From: Sporanaerobium hydrogeniformans
GTDB taxonomy: Bacteria > Bacillota > Clostridia > Lachnospirales > Cellulosilyticaceae
Assembly: GCF_002735925.1 (NCBI RefSeq)
Contig: NZ_PEDL01000023.1
Coordinates: 1 to 40,238 of the forward strand
Direction: 5' to 3'
Length of the DNA: 40,238 bases
The notes under the pieces are model-generated. The model was not told where the DNA came from. It searched no databases and worked only from the letters and a program-made list of their open reading frames with translations. Numbering within the stretch: position 1 is the stretch's first letter; each line of letters starts with the position of its first letter. The position numbers and the translations under genes are program-made. This document shows, piece by piece, positions 1 through 9,200 of this stretch.

Positions 1-92
1 CCATACTTATTTGCTAAAAACCGTTTTCCTCCTTCGCCATTCATGTATGCATTTACAATTTTTTTCTTGAATTCATAATCATATTTTGCCAT
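1..92 (-). CDS. IS3-family transposase OrfA, N-terminal fragment (helix-turn-helix)
   Basis: The minus strand from position 92 reads MAKYDYEFKKKIVNAYMNGE and continues to the window edge, about 30 residues. This is the usual beginning of an IS3/IS150 OrfA protein, whose N-terminal helix-turn-helix binds the element ends. A GGAGGT ribosome binding site (complement of 103-108) sits about ten bases upstream, which supports the start. The rest, including OrfB with its DDE integrase domain, lies outside the window. The family call is good; activity cannot be judged. Confidence 0.75.
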   Translation of the reverse strand, partial: MAKYDYEFKKKIVNAYMNGEGGKRFLANKY

Positions 93-149
93 AAAAAAAA
101 CGACCTCCAATTGTTAGATTTTCAGGTCTAACTTTTGGGGGTCGGTTCA
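1..149 (-). mobile_element. End of an IS3-family (IS150-like) insertion sequence, cut by the window edge
   Basis: Reading the minus strand from position 149, the DNA begins TGAACCGACCCCCAAAAG, which resembles the terminal inverted repeats of IS150-type IS3 elements (TG start, a run of C then A). About 55 bases inside it lies the start of a transposase OrfA. Only this end is in the window, so completeness and target duplication cannot be judged. It marks the left boundary of the defence locus. Confidence 0.75.
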
Positions 150-655
150 GCATACAAGGTGGTCGCCTTTTTCTTTTACCTTAGACACTACACTCAAACT
201 TTCATAGTATCTTAAGTAAATCTTAATCAAGATATAAAGGAACTCGTTAGCACTCTAATGACAGGAAAAGGTCTACGAAGGATGACTATGAAAGTTGGAT
301 TGTCAACATTTCCCTTGGATCCAGGGGTATCTATAAGAATAGATTGAGACTTGGATAACCCGGTTAGTTCCTTAAGTTGATGCTGAGGTAACTATGCTCG
401 GGGAAACTACTATTTAGCTCTAAATTTATATATGTCTTACAATAATAAATCTATCATGAATTTAATAAAGTAATGGCAAAGTTAGTGAAGGAAGTTAAGA
501 TAGTACGAGTTACATGAACATAAGTATATTGTTAGCATAAAAATGAATTTAAATACCAATAAAACTCTTATAAAACTATACTTTTTAATCATATTTATAT
601 AAGTGTTATGTTATACTAGTTCTTATAGAGAGATACTCTTTTTCGGAGGGAATAA
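150..655. other. Intergenic region between the IS end and the BREX locus; no convincing gene
   Basis: No open frame here looks like a real protein; the longest, ending at 347, is about 43 codons and unrecognised. From about 237 to 420 the DNA is less AT-rich and has secondary-structure potential: AAGGAACT (237-244) is complementary to AGTTCCTT (366-373), and a near-palindrome around CCCTTGGATCCAGGGG (312-327) lies between them. This could be a remnant of a mobile element or an RNA element. From 420 to 640 the DNA is very AT-rich and leads into the promoter of the first BREX gene. Confidence 0.5.
577..617 (+). promoter_or_regulatory. Probable promoter region of the BREX operon
   Basis: Two TATACT hexamers (577-582 and 612-617) lie in strongly AT-rich DNA upstream of the first gene at 656, which has a GGAGGG ribosome binding site (645-650). 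No good -35 box is visible for either, so the exact start of transcription is uncertain. No other promoter candidate was seen before pglX, so this region probably drives the whole first half of the BREX locus. Confidence 0.35.
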
Positions 656-877
656 ATGGACGTATGTTATAACAAATTATTTAAATTATTAATAGACAAA
701 GGGATGAAAAAAGCGGACTTAAGAAGAAGCACAGGGATAAGCCCTAATACATTAACAAAGCTAAGTAATCACGAATATGTATCGATGGAAGTCTTAGTAA
801 AGATTTGCAGGGTATTAGAGTGTGACTTTGGCGATATTGTGGAAATAGTACCTAGTAAGGCAAAAGAGCAAGACTAA
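656..877 (+). CDS. Small XRE/Cro-type helix-turn-helix regulator
   Basis: A 73-residue protein that is essentially one Cro/C1-type helix-turn-helix domain, with the recognition region around DLRRSTGISPNTLTKLSN (residues 21-38) and the typical tail LVKICRVLECDFGDIVEIV. Small stand-alone XRE proteins of this YozG-like kind bind operators near their own genes. It lies 45 bp before brxA on the same strand with its own GGAGGG ribosome binding site at 645-650, so it is probably the first gene of the BREX operon and its autoregulator (inference). It is unrelated to the WYL regulators that control many BREX loci; a WYL protein does occur later in this locus at 16870. Confidence 0.85.
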   Translation: MDVCYNKLFKLLIDKGMKKADLRRSTGISPNTLTKLSNHEYVSMEVLVKICRVLECDFGDIVEIVPSKAKEQD

Positions 878-922
878 TCTACATGAGTACACCAGTTAAT
901 AATAAGAGATGGAGAATAATCA

Positions 923-1528
923 ATGGAAGATAAAAAGTATAGTGCAGGTGGCGTTAAGTTTTCTTTTTGGTTTGCAGAATTTCGTAAGATGATAGAGCTA
1001 CTTAATGAAGGATACACCTTTGACGAAATCAAAGAAAAAGCAATCAATGAGAATCTATTTTTGACACCTACCCAGGCAAGAGCAAAGCAAATTTATACAA
1101 CCGTTTCAAATCGTATAAAAACTTTAGATAAAGGATTTTATCAGCTTTTTAAAACTAGTGATGTATCTAATCAAAAGCTTATCAATGTGATTGCTATTAT
1201 GAAGTCAGATCAGCTGTTTGCAGATTTTGTATATGAAGTTTATCGTGAGAAGCTTCTTATTGGTATAGATGAGTTAGCAGATAGTGATATTCGTATTTTC
1301 TTTAGGGATAAACAAGTACAAAGTGAGAAAGTAGCTTCTTGGCAGGATTATACCTTAAAGCGTTTAGGGGCTTATTATAAAACTGTTTTAATGGAAGCAG
1401 GTATGATAGAAAATAGTACAAGCACGACAAGAAAACTAATCAGACCTATCATGGACAAGGTACTAGCAGACCATTTATTAGCAAGTGACATGAAATTTTA
1501 TTATGATGCAGTAACAGGAGTGAGATAA
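923..1528 (+). CDS. brxA: BREX protein BrxA (DUF1819 family)
   Basis: A 201-residue soluble protein of about the usual BrxA length. The opening, with AGGVKFSFWFAEFRKMIELL near residues 7-26, and the helical, basic middle match the DUF1819 family. BrxA is a small DNA-binding protein of type 1 BREX, needed for full defence in some systems, with its precise role unsettled. The position settles the call: it is followed with no gap by a BrxB homologue and then brxC. The ATG is preceded by a GGAG at about 908-912. Its stop codon directly abuts the start of brxB, suggesting coupled translation. Confidence 0.92.
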   Translation: MEDKKYSAGGVKFSFWFAEFRKMIELLNEGYTFDEIKEKAINENLFLTPTQARAKQIYTTVSNRIKTLDKGFYQLFKTSDVSNQKLINVIAIMKSDQLFADFVYEVYREKLLIGIDELADSDIRIFFRDKQVQSEKVASWQDYTLKRLGAYYKTVLMEAGMIENSTSTTRKLIRPIMDKVLADHLLASDMKFYYDAVTGVR

Positions 1529-2107
1529 ATGGCAAGTTTACAAGAGAGACTGGATTTAGCAGAAAACCTCATTAAAAGAGAAAGCTTTCGTCAAAACAAA
1601 GGCCTAGGTAATGAAGTAGGCTACTATATATTTGATTATCCAGCAGAGCATGAGCTACTGGTAAGAGAGCATATAGACTATATGAAAGCTAGAAATGCCA
1701 AAGGCAACGAAGGCTATGAACTAGTGATATGTGACCTCTATGATATGATTATTGATATTTTAGAGGAAGAAGGATTTTTAGAACAATGTTATCGCTTTGA
1801 GGAGAAAAAAGGCTTAGAGCGTATTATAAAGGCAGTTGGTAATTTACTACAAGTAAATGATGACACTAGTCTTATTGTGGAACGTATTAAAGAACGTACA
1901 CCAAAGGATGCCGTAGTATTTCTCGTAGGGATAGGGAAATGCTACCCCATTCTTAGATCTCATAAAGTACTTAATAATTTACATCAAGCCATCGACTATG
2001 TACCAGTAGTCATGTTTTATCCTGGTAAATATGATGGTCAGGCATTAATGCTCTTTTCGGAAATAAAAGATGATAATTATTATAGAGCTTTCAAGCTCGT
2101 AGAATAA
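1529..2107 (+). CDS. brxB: BREX protein BrxB (DUF1788 family)
   Basis: A 192-residue cytoplasmic protein of the DUF1788 family. Family-typical segments include ESFRQNKGLGNEVGYYIFDY near residues 18-37, RTPKDAVVFLVGIGKCYPIL near 122-141, and the end region PVVMFYPGKYDGQALMLF. BrxB is a core type 1 BREX component of unknown biochemical function, thought to act in a complex with BrxC, PglX and PglZ. The ATG immediately follows the brxA stop codon, and brxC starts 11 bases after the brxB stop, so the three genes form a tight operon. Length is normal and no motif looks damaged. Confidence 0.93.
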   Translation: MASLQERLDLAENLIKRESFRQNKGLGNEVGYYIFDYPAEHELLVREHIDYMKARNAKGNEGYELVICDLYDMIIDILEEEGFLEQCYRFEEKKGLERIIKAVGNLLQVNDDTSLIVERIKERTPKDAVVFLVGIGKCYPILRSHKVLNNLHQAIDYVPVVMFYPGKYDGQALMLFSEIKDDNYYRAFKLVE

Positions 2108-2118
2108 GGGGGAAAATC

Positions 2119-5100
2119 ATGTTATTAAAAGAAATGTTTGCAAAACCTATTGATAGAGATATTAAAGGTGTTATTAAAGTAGGACAAAGAGATGAAGAAA
2201 ACATTAGTCAAGAGCTAGAAGAGTATGTAGTGACGAGAGAGCTTCAAAAACACTTTGCAGAGTTCTTTGCTAGCTACAAAAAAGGGATCAATGGCAATAC
2301 AGATAAGATGGGGGTATGGATTTCAGGTTTCTTTGGAAGTGGTAAATCTCACTTCTTAAAAATCCTCTCTTACTTATTAGCTAACAAAGAAGTTAATGGC
2401 AAGAAAGCTTTAGATTACTTTATAGAGGATCAAAAAATAAAAGATCCAATGGTACTCGCAGATATGAGACTAGCTTCAACCGTGCCAACAGATGTAGTGC
2501 TTTTTAATATTGACTCTAAAAGTGAGATGTCAAGTAAACAATCTGAGCATGCTATTGTTGCTGTTTTCTTAAAGGTATTTAATGAAATGCAAGGTTTTTG
2601 CGGTTCTATTCCTATTCTGGCCGATTTAGAGCGTAGCCTAGAGGAAGTAGAACGCTACGAAGAGTTTAAAACGTTATTTGAAGAAGAATTCGGGAAAACT
2701 TGGGAAGCTTCAAGACATAAATTTGACTTTATTCAAGACACAGTAGTAGATGTCCTTGTAGAGATGGGCTTTATGAGTGAGCCTGCAGCACGTAACTGGT
2801 GTGAAAAAGTAGGAGAACCTTATAATATTAGTATTGAAAGCTTTGCAAAATTAGTGAAAGACTATCTAGATAGAAAAGGCAACAATCATCACATTGCCTT
2901 CCTAGTAGATGAGATTGGTCAGTATATTGGAGATGACTCTAAACTCATGCTCAATCTTCAAACAGTGGCAGAGGATTTAGGGACAGCTTGTAAGGGTAAA
3001 GTATGGATTATCGTAACAAGTCAGCAAGACATTGACTCTGTTACCAAGACGAAAGGGAATGACTTCTCTAAGATTCAAGGGCGCTTTGATACAAGACTTT
3101 CTCTATCTTCAGCCAATGTAGATGAAGTCATCAAGAAGAGAATTCTAGAAAAGACACCAACAGCTCATCAAACCTTAGAACTGACTTATGAACAGGAACA
3201 AACCATTATTAAAAACCTTATTGTCTTTAATGATGAAGTAGAGAAGAAGCTGTACTCAGATAAAGCTAACTTTGCAAGCATTTATCCTTTTGTACCTTAT
3301 CAGTTTAACTTATTAGCAAGTGTACTAACTTCTATTAGAACACACGGAGCATCTGGTAAACATCTATCAGAAGGGGAACGTTCTATGCTTGCCCTTTTCA
3401 AAGAGTCTGCAGCTAAGCTGATTAATAAAGAAGTAGGGACACTTATTCCATTTAATGTGTTTTATGATGCATTGCATCAGTTTATAGATCATAGCCATAG
3501 TAGCGTGATTATTAGGGCAGCAGATAATAGTATCATTAACCCTGATCATGAGGAGAACTGCTTTAATGTCAATGTACTCAAAACTCTCTTTATGATCAAA
3601 TACGTAAAAGAAATTAAGGCAACAGCAGAAAACATAACTAGCTTAATGGTGGATAATATTCATGCAGATCGTATGAGCATGAAAGAGAAAGTAGATGCTG
3701 CCCTTAAAGTATTAGTAAGTCAAAGCCTCATTCAAAAACATGGCGAAATCTATGTGTTCTTAACCAATGAAGAGCAAGAGATTAATCGTGAAATCGAAAA
3801 TCAAGTAGTGGAAATGGGAGATGTGATATTAAAGGCATCAGAAGTAATCTTTGATGACATTTTCCCAGATAAAAAATACCGTTATCCAGCCTTTAATGGC
3901 CGCTATACCTTTGCTTTTGGCCAATGGGTAGATGATAGACCTTACAGAGCTAATCAAAGTCATGATATAGGTGTGAGAATATTAACCCCTCAATCTGAGT
4001 ACAGTGGAGAGGATGCTACACTGAAGATGATGTCAGGTCAAAGTAGAGAAGTATTAGTGGTTCTCCCTAATGACAATACTTTCTTAGAAGAAACGAGAGT
4101 AGCGCTTAAAATAGAGAAATTCCTAAAGCTTAACACAGCAACAAGCCTTCCGAAGTTTGAACAAATTAAAGATGCTAAAAGTGCAGAGATGAGAGAATGC
4201 AAAGAAAGGGCTAAACTCTTTTTAATAGAAGCCCTTAAAAATGCAGATATTTATGTAAATGGGGATAAAGCGGCTATTGGTGCCAAAGACGTATCTGCTC
4301 GTATTAATGAAGCGTTAAGTAAACTCATTGCCAGTGTATATCATAAGCTAGAATACATTACAAGACCTATGAATGAAGCTAGTATTCGTGGTTTACTAAA
4401 AAGTTCTAATCAACAGGTATTAGGCTTAGAAGAAGTGAAAGATGCCAACGTACATGCCCTTAACGATATGCTGAGCTATATTGCAGATAATTCAGCACTT
4501 CATATGAAAACCTCTATGAAGACCTTAATGGAACGTTTTATGAAAGCACCTTATGGTTTTGTAGAAGATGATGTAGAGTGGCTAGTAGCAAAGCTCTTTA
4601 AAGAAGGGGAGATTGCTCTTACTGTCAATGGCTCAGCAGTGACCTTGCTCAATAAATCAGAAGACGAACTAGTTCGTTATATCACAAAGAAAGAGTTTGT
4701 AGATAAACTCCTTACAGAGCGCCGTCAAAAAGCCAATGATAAACAAAAGAAAAATGTAAAAACTATTATGAAAGAGTTATTTAATACCACATCAGTAGCA
4801 GATGATGACGATGCCATTATGAGCAGTTTTAAAAAGTACGCTACCAATCTCATGAGTGACCTAGAAAAGTATGAGATGATGTATCAAAACAAAGCTTTCC
4901 CAGGTAAAAAGGTAGTGGCTAAAGCTAAAAATTCACTAAGAAGCATCTACCAAGTACAAGCAGCTGGTGAATTCTTCGATACCCTTAGTAAACAGCTAGA
5001 TGACTATCTGGATTTAGCAGAAGACCTAGAGCCTGTACAAAGCTTCTTTGCAGGTAGTCAAAAAGAAATCTTTGAAACAACATTAGATTTAATGGCTATT

Positions 5101-5757
5101 TACGAAGAAAGTAAAACCTTTATTGCTAGCCCAGAAATAGAAGCTGTAGTAGCGGATATTAAAGGAATTTTAACCAAAGAACAACCTTATAAAGAGATTC
5201 CAAAGCTCCCTGAGTATGTTGAAAAGTTTAGAACACTTTACAATGCCCTACTCACTAGCCTGGAAGAACCTATTATAGAAACCATTAATCTAGCCAAAGC
5301 ACGTATCTTTGAGGAATTAGAAAACAAACCTTATAAAGATCAGGTAAGTGCAGGCTTTAGAGTACGTTTTGAAGAGCTTTATGATAAAGTGGAAAAATGT
5401 AATAACGTAGCCAAGCTTCAAAGTATTAAGGCAGAAGCAGAAGCGCTTAAAATACGTATACTCAATGAAATGGCTACAAAAGATGAAGTCCTTGCCAAAG
5501 AAGCAGCTAGGAAGGCAGCAGAAGAGCAAAAAAGGATGCAACAAGAAAAAGGTATAGATGGTGGAGGAATAGTAGCAGAACCAGTGGTACCAATGCCTAA
5601 GGTAAAAACGAAGAAAAATATTAGCATTCGTACGGTGAGCCCTACTATTTCATGGGAAATCGAAACGGAGCAAGATGTAGATAAATACTTAGCACAGCTT
5701 AAAGCAAGAATCTTAAAAGAATTAGCAGAGGACACAGTGGTTAATATTGAGTTTTAA
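2119..5757 (+). CDS. brxC: BREX P-loop ATPase BrxC
   Basis: A 1212-residue ATPase, the normal size for BrxC (PglY in phage-growth-limitation systems). The Walker A motif is GFFGSGKS at residues 70-77 and the Walker B region is IAFLVDEIGQ with D264-E265. Long helical regions follow in the C-terminal half, with an Ala/Glu/Lys-rich coiled segment near 1115-1150. BrxC is essential for BREX defence and methylation and is believed to assemble or remodel the complex on DNA in an ATP-dependent way. A strong GGGGG ribosome binding site (2107-2112) precedes the ATG. The frame is intact across 3.6 kb. Confidence 0.95.
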   Translation: MLLKEMFAKPIDRDIKGVIKVGQRDEENISQELEEYVVTRELQKHFAEFFASYKKGINGNTDKMGVWISGFFGSGKSHFLKILSYLLANKEVNGKKALDYFIEDQKIKDPMVLADMRLASTVPTDVVLFNIDSKSEMSSKQSEHAIVAVFLKVFNEMQGFCGSIPILADLERSLEEVERYEEFKTLFEEEFGKTWEASRHKFDFIQDTVVDVLVEMGFMSEPAARNWCEKVGEPYNISIESFAKLVKDYLDRKGNNHHIAFLVDEIGQYIGDDSKLMLNLQTVAEDLGTACKGKVWIIVTSQQDIDSVTKTKGNDFSKIQGRFDTRLSLSSANVDEVIKKRILEKTPTAHQTLELTYEQEQTIIKNLIVFNDEVEKKLYSDKANFASIYPFVPYQFNLLASVLTSIRTHGASGKHLSEGERSMLALFKESAAKLINKEVGTLIPFNVFYDALHQFIDHSHSSVIIRAADNSIINPDHEENCFNVNVLKTLFMIKYVKEIKATAENITSLMVDNIHADRMSMKEKVDAALKVLVSQSLIQKHGEIYVFLTNEEQEINREIENQVVEMGDVILKASEVIFDDIFPDKKYRYPAFNGRYTFAFGQWVDDRPYRANQSHDIGVRILTPQSEYSGEDATLKMMSGQSREVLVVLPNDNTFLEETRVALKIEKFLKLNTATSLPKFEQIKDAKSAEMRECKERAKLFLIEALKNADIYVNGDKAAIGAKDVSARINEALSKLIASVYHKLEYITRPMNEASIRGLLKSSNQQVLGLEEVKDANVHALNDMLSYIADNSALHMKTSMKTLMERFMKAPYGFVEDDVEWLVAKLFKEGEIALTVNGSAVTLLNKSEDELVRYITKKEFVDKLLTERRQKANDKQKKNVKTIMKELFNTTSVADDDDAIMSSFKKYATNLMSDLEKYEMMYQNKAFPGKKVVAKAKNSLRSIYQVQAAGEFFDTLSKQLDDYLDLAEDLEPVQSFFAGSQKEIFETTLDLMAIYEESKTFIASPEIEAVVADIKGILTKEQPYKEIPKLPEYVEKFRTLYNALLTSLEEPIIETINLAKARIFEELENKPYKDQVSAGFRVRFEELYDKVEKCNNVAKLQSIKAEAEALKIRILNEMATKDEVLAKEAARKAAEEQKRMQQEKGIDGGGIVAEPVVPMPKVKTKKNISIRTVSPTISWEIETEQDVDKYLAQLKARILKELAEDTVVNIEF

Positions 5758-5781
5758 AAGATGAAAAAGGCAGGAAGCGGC

Positions 5782-6246
5782 ATGGATAGCCAAGAGAAGG
5801 TAATATATCATGGTCACCATATGAGAATAGAATATCCTGAGATTCGAAAACATCGATTTACAAAGGATTTCTCATGGGGGTTTTATTGTACGGAAATACA
5901 AAAACAAGCAGAGAAATGGGCGAGTAAATTTAATACGTCAATCATTAATGTCTATAAACTAAAAGATATAGAACATTTAAATGTGAAACAATTTGAGGAC
6001 TATACAGATGAATGGCTTGAATTTGTGGTGAATTGCCGTAGTGGCAAAACCCATGAATATGATGTAGTGATTGGACCAATGGCTGATGACACCATTTATG
6101 ATTATATAGAGGCTTATATAGAAGGCCAGATGAATAAACAGAAGTTTTTTGAGTTAATGAAGTTTAAGTATCCTACACATCAAATTAGTTTTCATACCAT
6201 TAAAGCACTAGACCATCTTGATTTCTTTAAAAGTTATACCATATAA
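5782..6246 (+). CDS. DUF3990 protein, putative ADP-ribosyltransferase-fold, inside the BREX operon
   Basis: A 154-residue protein of the DUF3990 family. Recognisable pieces are VIYHGHHMRIEYPEIRKHR near the N-terminus, KDFSWGFYCTEIQKQAEKWA, the NCRSGKTHEYDVVIGPMADD segment in the middle, and FKYPTHQISFHT near the C-terminus. DUF3990 has been linked by fold prediction to ADP-ribosyltransferases, with YHG and GFYCT as likely nucleotide-binding elements; enzyme activity here is inference. It lies between brxC (24 bp upstream) and pglX (40 bp downstream) on the same strand, so it is probably co-transcribed with the BREX core. An upstream in-frame ATG at 5761 exists but lacks a ribosome binding site, while 5782 has AGGAAG (5772-5777) before it. 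It is not a standard BREX component. Confidence 0.75.
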   Translation: MDSQEKVIYHGHHMRIEYPEIRKHRFTKDFSWGFYCTEIQKQAEKWASKFNTSIINVYKLKDIEHLNVKQFEDYTDEWLEFVVNCRSGKTHEYDVVIGPMADDTIYDYIEAYIEGQMNKQKFFELMKFKYPTHQISFHTIKALDHLDFFKSYTI

Positions 6247-6286
6247 GAAGATATAAGATAATGGGGTATTACATGAGGAGGTACAA

Positions 6287-9200
6287 ATGAATAAAGCAGC
6301 CATTAAAAACTTTGCCATATGGGCAAGACAAAAATTAATAGAGGATATAAGCTACAAAGCAGGGCTTATGGGGATTACAGAAAAGGGAATTAATGTACCG
6401 CTCCCACAATCCACAAGAGATATTCAGTTTTTTAACATTGGGGCAAAAGAACCTTTTAGTATCTCAGGAAATGAGATTAGACAACGTGAAAAGTTAGTTC
6501 AAGAGATTAAGAGTAAAGAAATAGACTCAGATTACAGCACAGCCTATAAAAGCGTTATAGAAGAAGTAGCATATACTTGGTTTAACCGTTTAATCGCTGT
6601 ACGTTTTATGGAGGTAAATGACTATTTACCTTCTAAAATACGCGTACTCTCTTCAGAAGCAGCAGGTAAGAGTGAACCAGATATTGTAACCACACCTTTT
6701 GAAGCGGATCTAGACTATACAGATACAGAGAAGCAAAAAATTGTAGCGCTTAAAGGGGAAAATCATTTAGATGAGCTATTTCGTATGCTCTTCATTAAAC
6801 AGTGCAATGCCTTAAATGAAGTTTTACCTCAGCTTTTTGAGAAAACAAGTGACTATACAGAGTTACTATTAAATATAGCTTTTACGGATAAAGAAGGTAT
6901 TGTTTATCATTTAGTTAATGATATTAATGAAGATGATTTTAATGTAGAAAAAGAAGGGCAAGTTGAGATTATAGGTTGGTTATATCAGTATTATAATACG
7001 GTACCAAAAGACGAGACTTTTGCCCTTTTAAAGAAGAACGTTAAAATCACAAAAGAAAGAATACCAGCAGCTACTCAGCTCTTTACACCAGACTGGATTG
7101 TACGTTATATGGTGGAAAACTCATTAGGACGTATGTGGGTAGAAGGACATCCTAATGAAGAGCTAAAAAAGAACTGGCAATACTACTTAGAAGAAGCAGA
7201 GCAAGAAGAAGAAGTTAAAAAGCAACTAGAAGCCATAAGAGCGGAGTATAGTGAGCTAAAACCAGAAGACATTAAAGTGATTGATCCGTGTATGGGGAGT
7301 GGTCATATTTTAGTATATGCCTTTGATGTACTCATGCAGATTTATGAAAGCTATGGTTATAGCCAAAGAGATGCAGCTAAAAGTATTATAGAGCACAATA
7401 TTTATGGTTTGGATATTGATAATAGAGCATATCAACTAGCTTATTTTGCAGTTATGATGAAGGCAAGAGCGTATAACCGTAGAATTTTAAGTAGTGGTGT
7501 GAAATGTAATCTCTATGCGATTAAAGAAAGTAATAGTATTAATAGAGCACATTTGCAGTACTTTGGAAGTAATCTTAGTCCTATAGAAAGAGAAAAAGCT
7601 ATTAGAGAAATCACAGAGATATTAGATACGATGAAAGATGCGAGAGAGTATGGATCTATTATTGATGTGAAGCCATTTAATAAGGAGCTATTAGAGCAGT
7701 TTTTAGAAGGACATAATGCTCATGAACAGATGTCATTTGAGACAGTAGGGATTGAAGAAACACAAGAGAAACTCATGGAATTGATACAGATTGCTTATGT
7801 GATGGCTCAGAAATATGAGATAGTCATTACTAATCCACCATATATGGGTGCAAGTGGTATGGGTGTGAAGCTTTCTGAGTATGTGAAGAAGAACTATCCT
7901 GACAGTAAGAGTGATTTGTTTGCAGTGTTTATTGAACGTTGTGGTGAGATGAATAAGAGAAATGGCTATCAAGGGATGATTACACAGCATGCGTGGATGT
8001 TTTTATCTAGTTATGAAAGGTTACGAAGTAAAATATTAAATAAAAATATTGTTAATATGCTTCATTTAGGAGCAAAGGCGTTTGATGAAATTGGTGGAGA
8101 GGTTGTACAGACAGCTAGTTATATTTTAGGACATAGAAATATAACTATGTATGCAGGTAATTATAGAAGATTAGTTAGCTATATTGGGGAAAAGGAAAAA
8201 GAAATGGCTTTCAAAACAAGGAAAGAAGAATTTATTACAGGACAGATTAATTATTTAAAGATACCAGGAAAAGTATTTGCATATTGGATTAGAAATTATG
8301 ATGTTTTTAATTATGGTAATATAGGAGAAAAATTTGTTTCGGGAGGAAGAAATAAAACACACAATAATGAACTATATGTTAGAAAATGGTGGGAGATAAA
8401 TGACAACAGCAGATGGCAGTTTTATGAAAATGGTGGAACATATAGGAAATGGTATGGAAATTATACAGATGTAGTAGATTGGTCAGAAGAAGCAAAAAAA
8501 AGTTATGCATCACATGGAGGACTATATAATGAAAGGTTTTGGGGGAAAGAAGGGGTATGTTGGAATTTAATAACTTCAAGTAATAATGGATTTAAGATAA
8601 AAACTAAAAACTTTCACTATAGTTCTGGTTCGCCTACTATATTTTCTCAAGAAAATGATAGTGGATTAGAAGTACTAGGATTTTTAAATTCTAGAGTGGC
8701 AAATTTTTTGTTAAAGGTATTTAATCCAACTTTAAACACAACTGTAAATGATGTTTTGTCATTGCCGTATTTTTGTCCAGATAAAGAACAGATAATCAAA
8801 AATGTTAAACAAGCCATAAAAATAGCCAAGGCTGATTGGGATTCGTTTGAAATAAGTTGGGATTTTGGTAAACATCCATTTGTTAAATATAGAAATGAGA
8901 TAGCAGATAGTACCTTAAAGGATATAAGTGATGTAATGTTAAGTCAGGTATATATAAAGTGGAAAGAAGAGCTAGATACTCGCTATGATATACTTAAACA
9001 AAATGAAGCAAACATAAATTATATTTTTGAAGAAGCATATAAACTAGAGATACATGATACTAAAAGTATTGATATGCCTACTATATACACTTCTGATGTA
9101 GAAAAAGATGTACGTTCATTTATTTCCTATGCGGTAGGCTGTATGTTTGGACGTTATAGTCTTGATGTAGAAGGTCTTGCCTATACAGGTGGAGAGTGGG

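Noticed and set aside
5418-5735. A 105-codon open frame on the minus strand inside brxC
   Set aside because: It lies wholly opposite a well-supported brxC coding region, with low-complexity Ser/Ala-rich composition and no ribosome binding site; it is a shadow frame.
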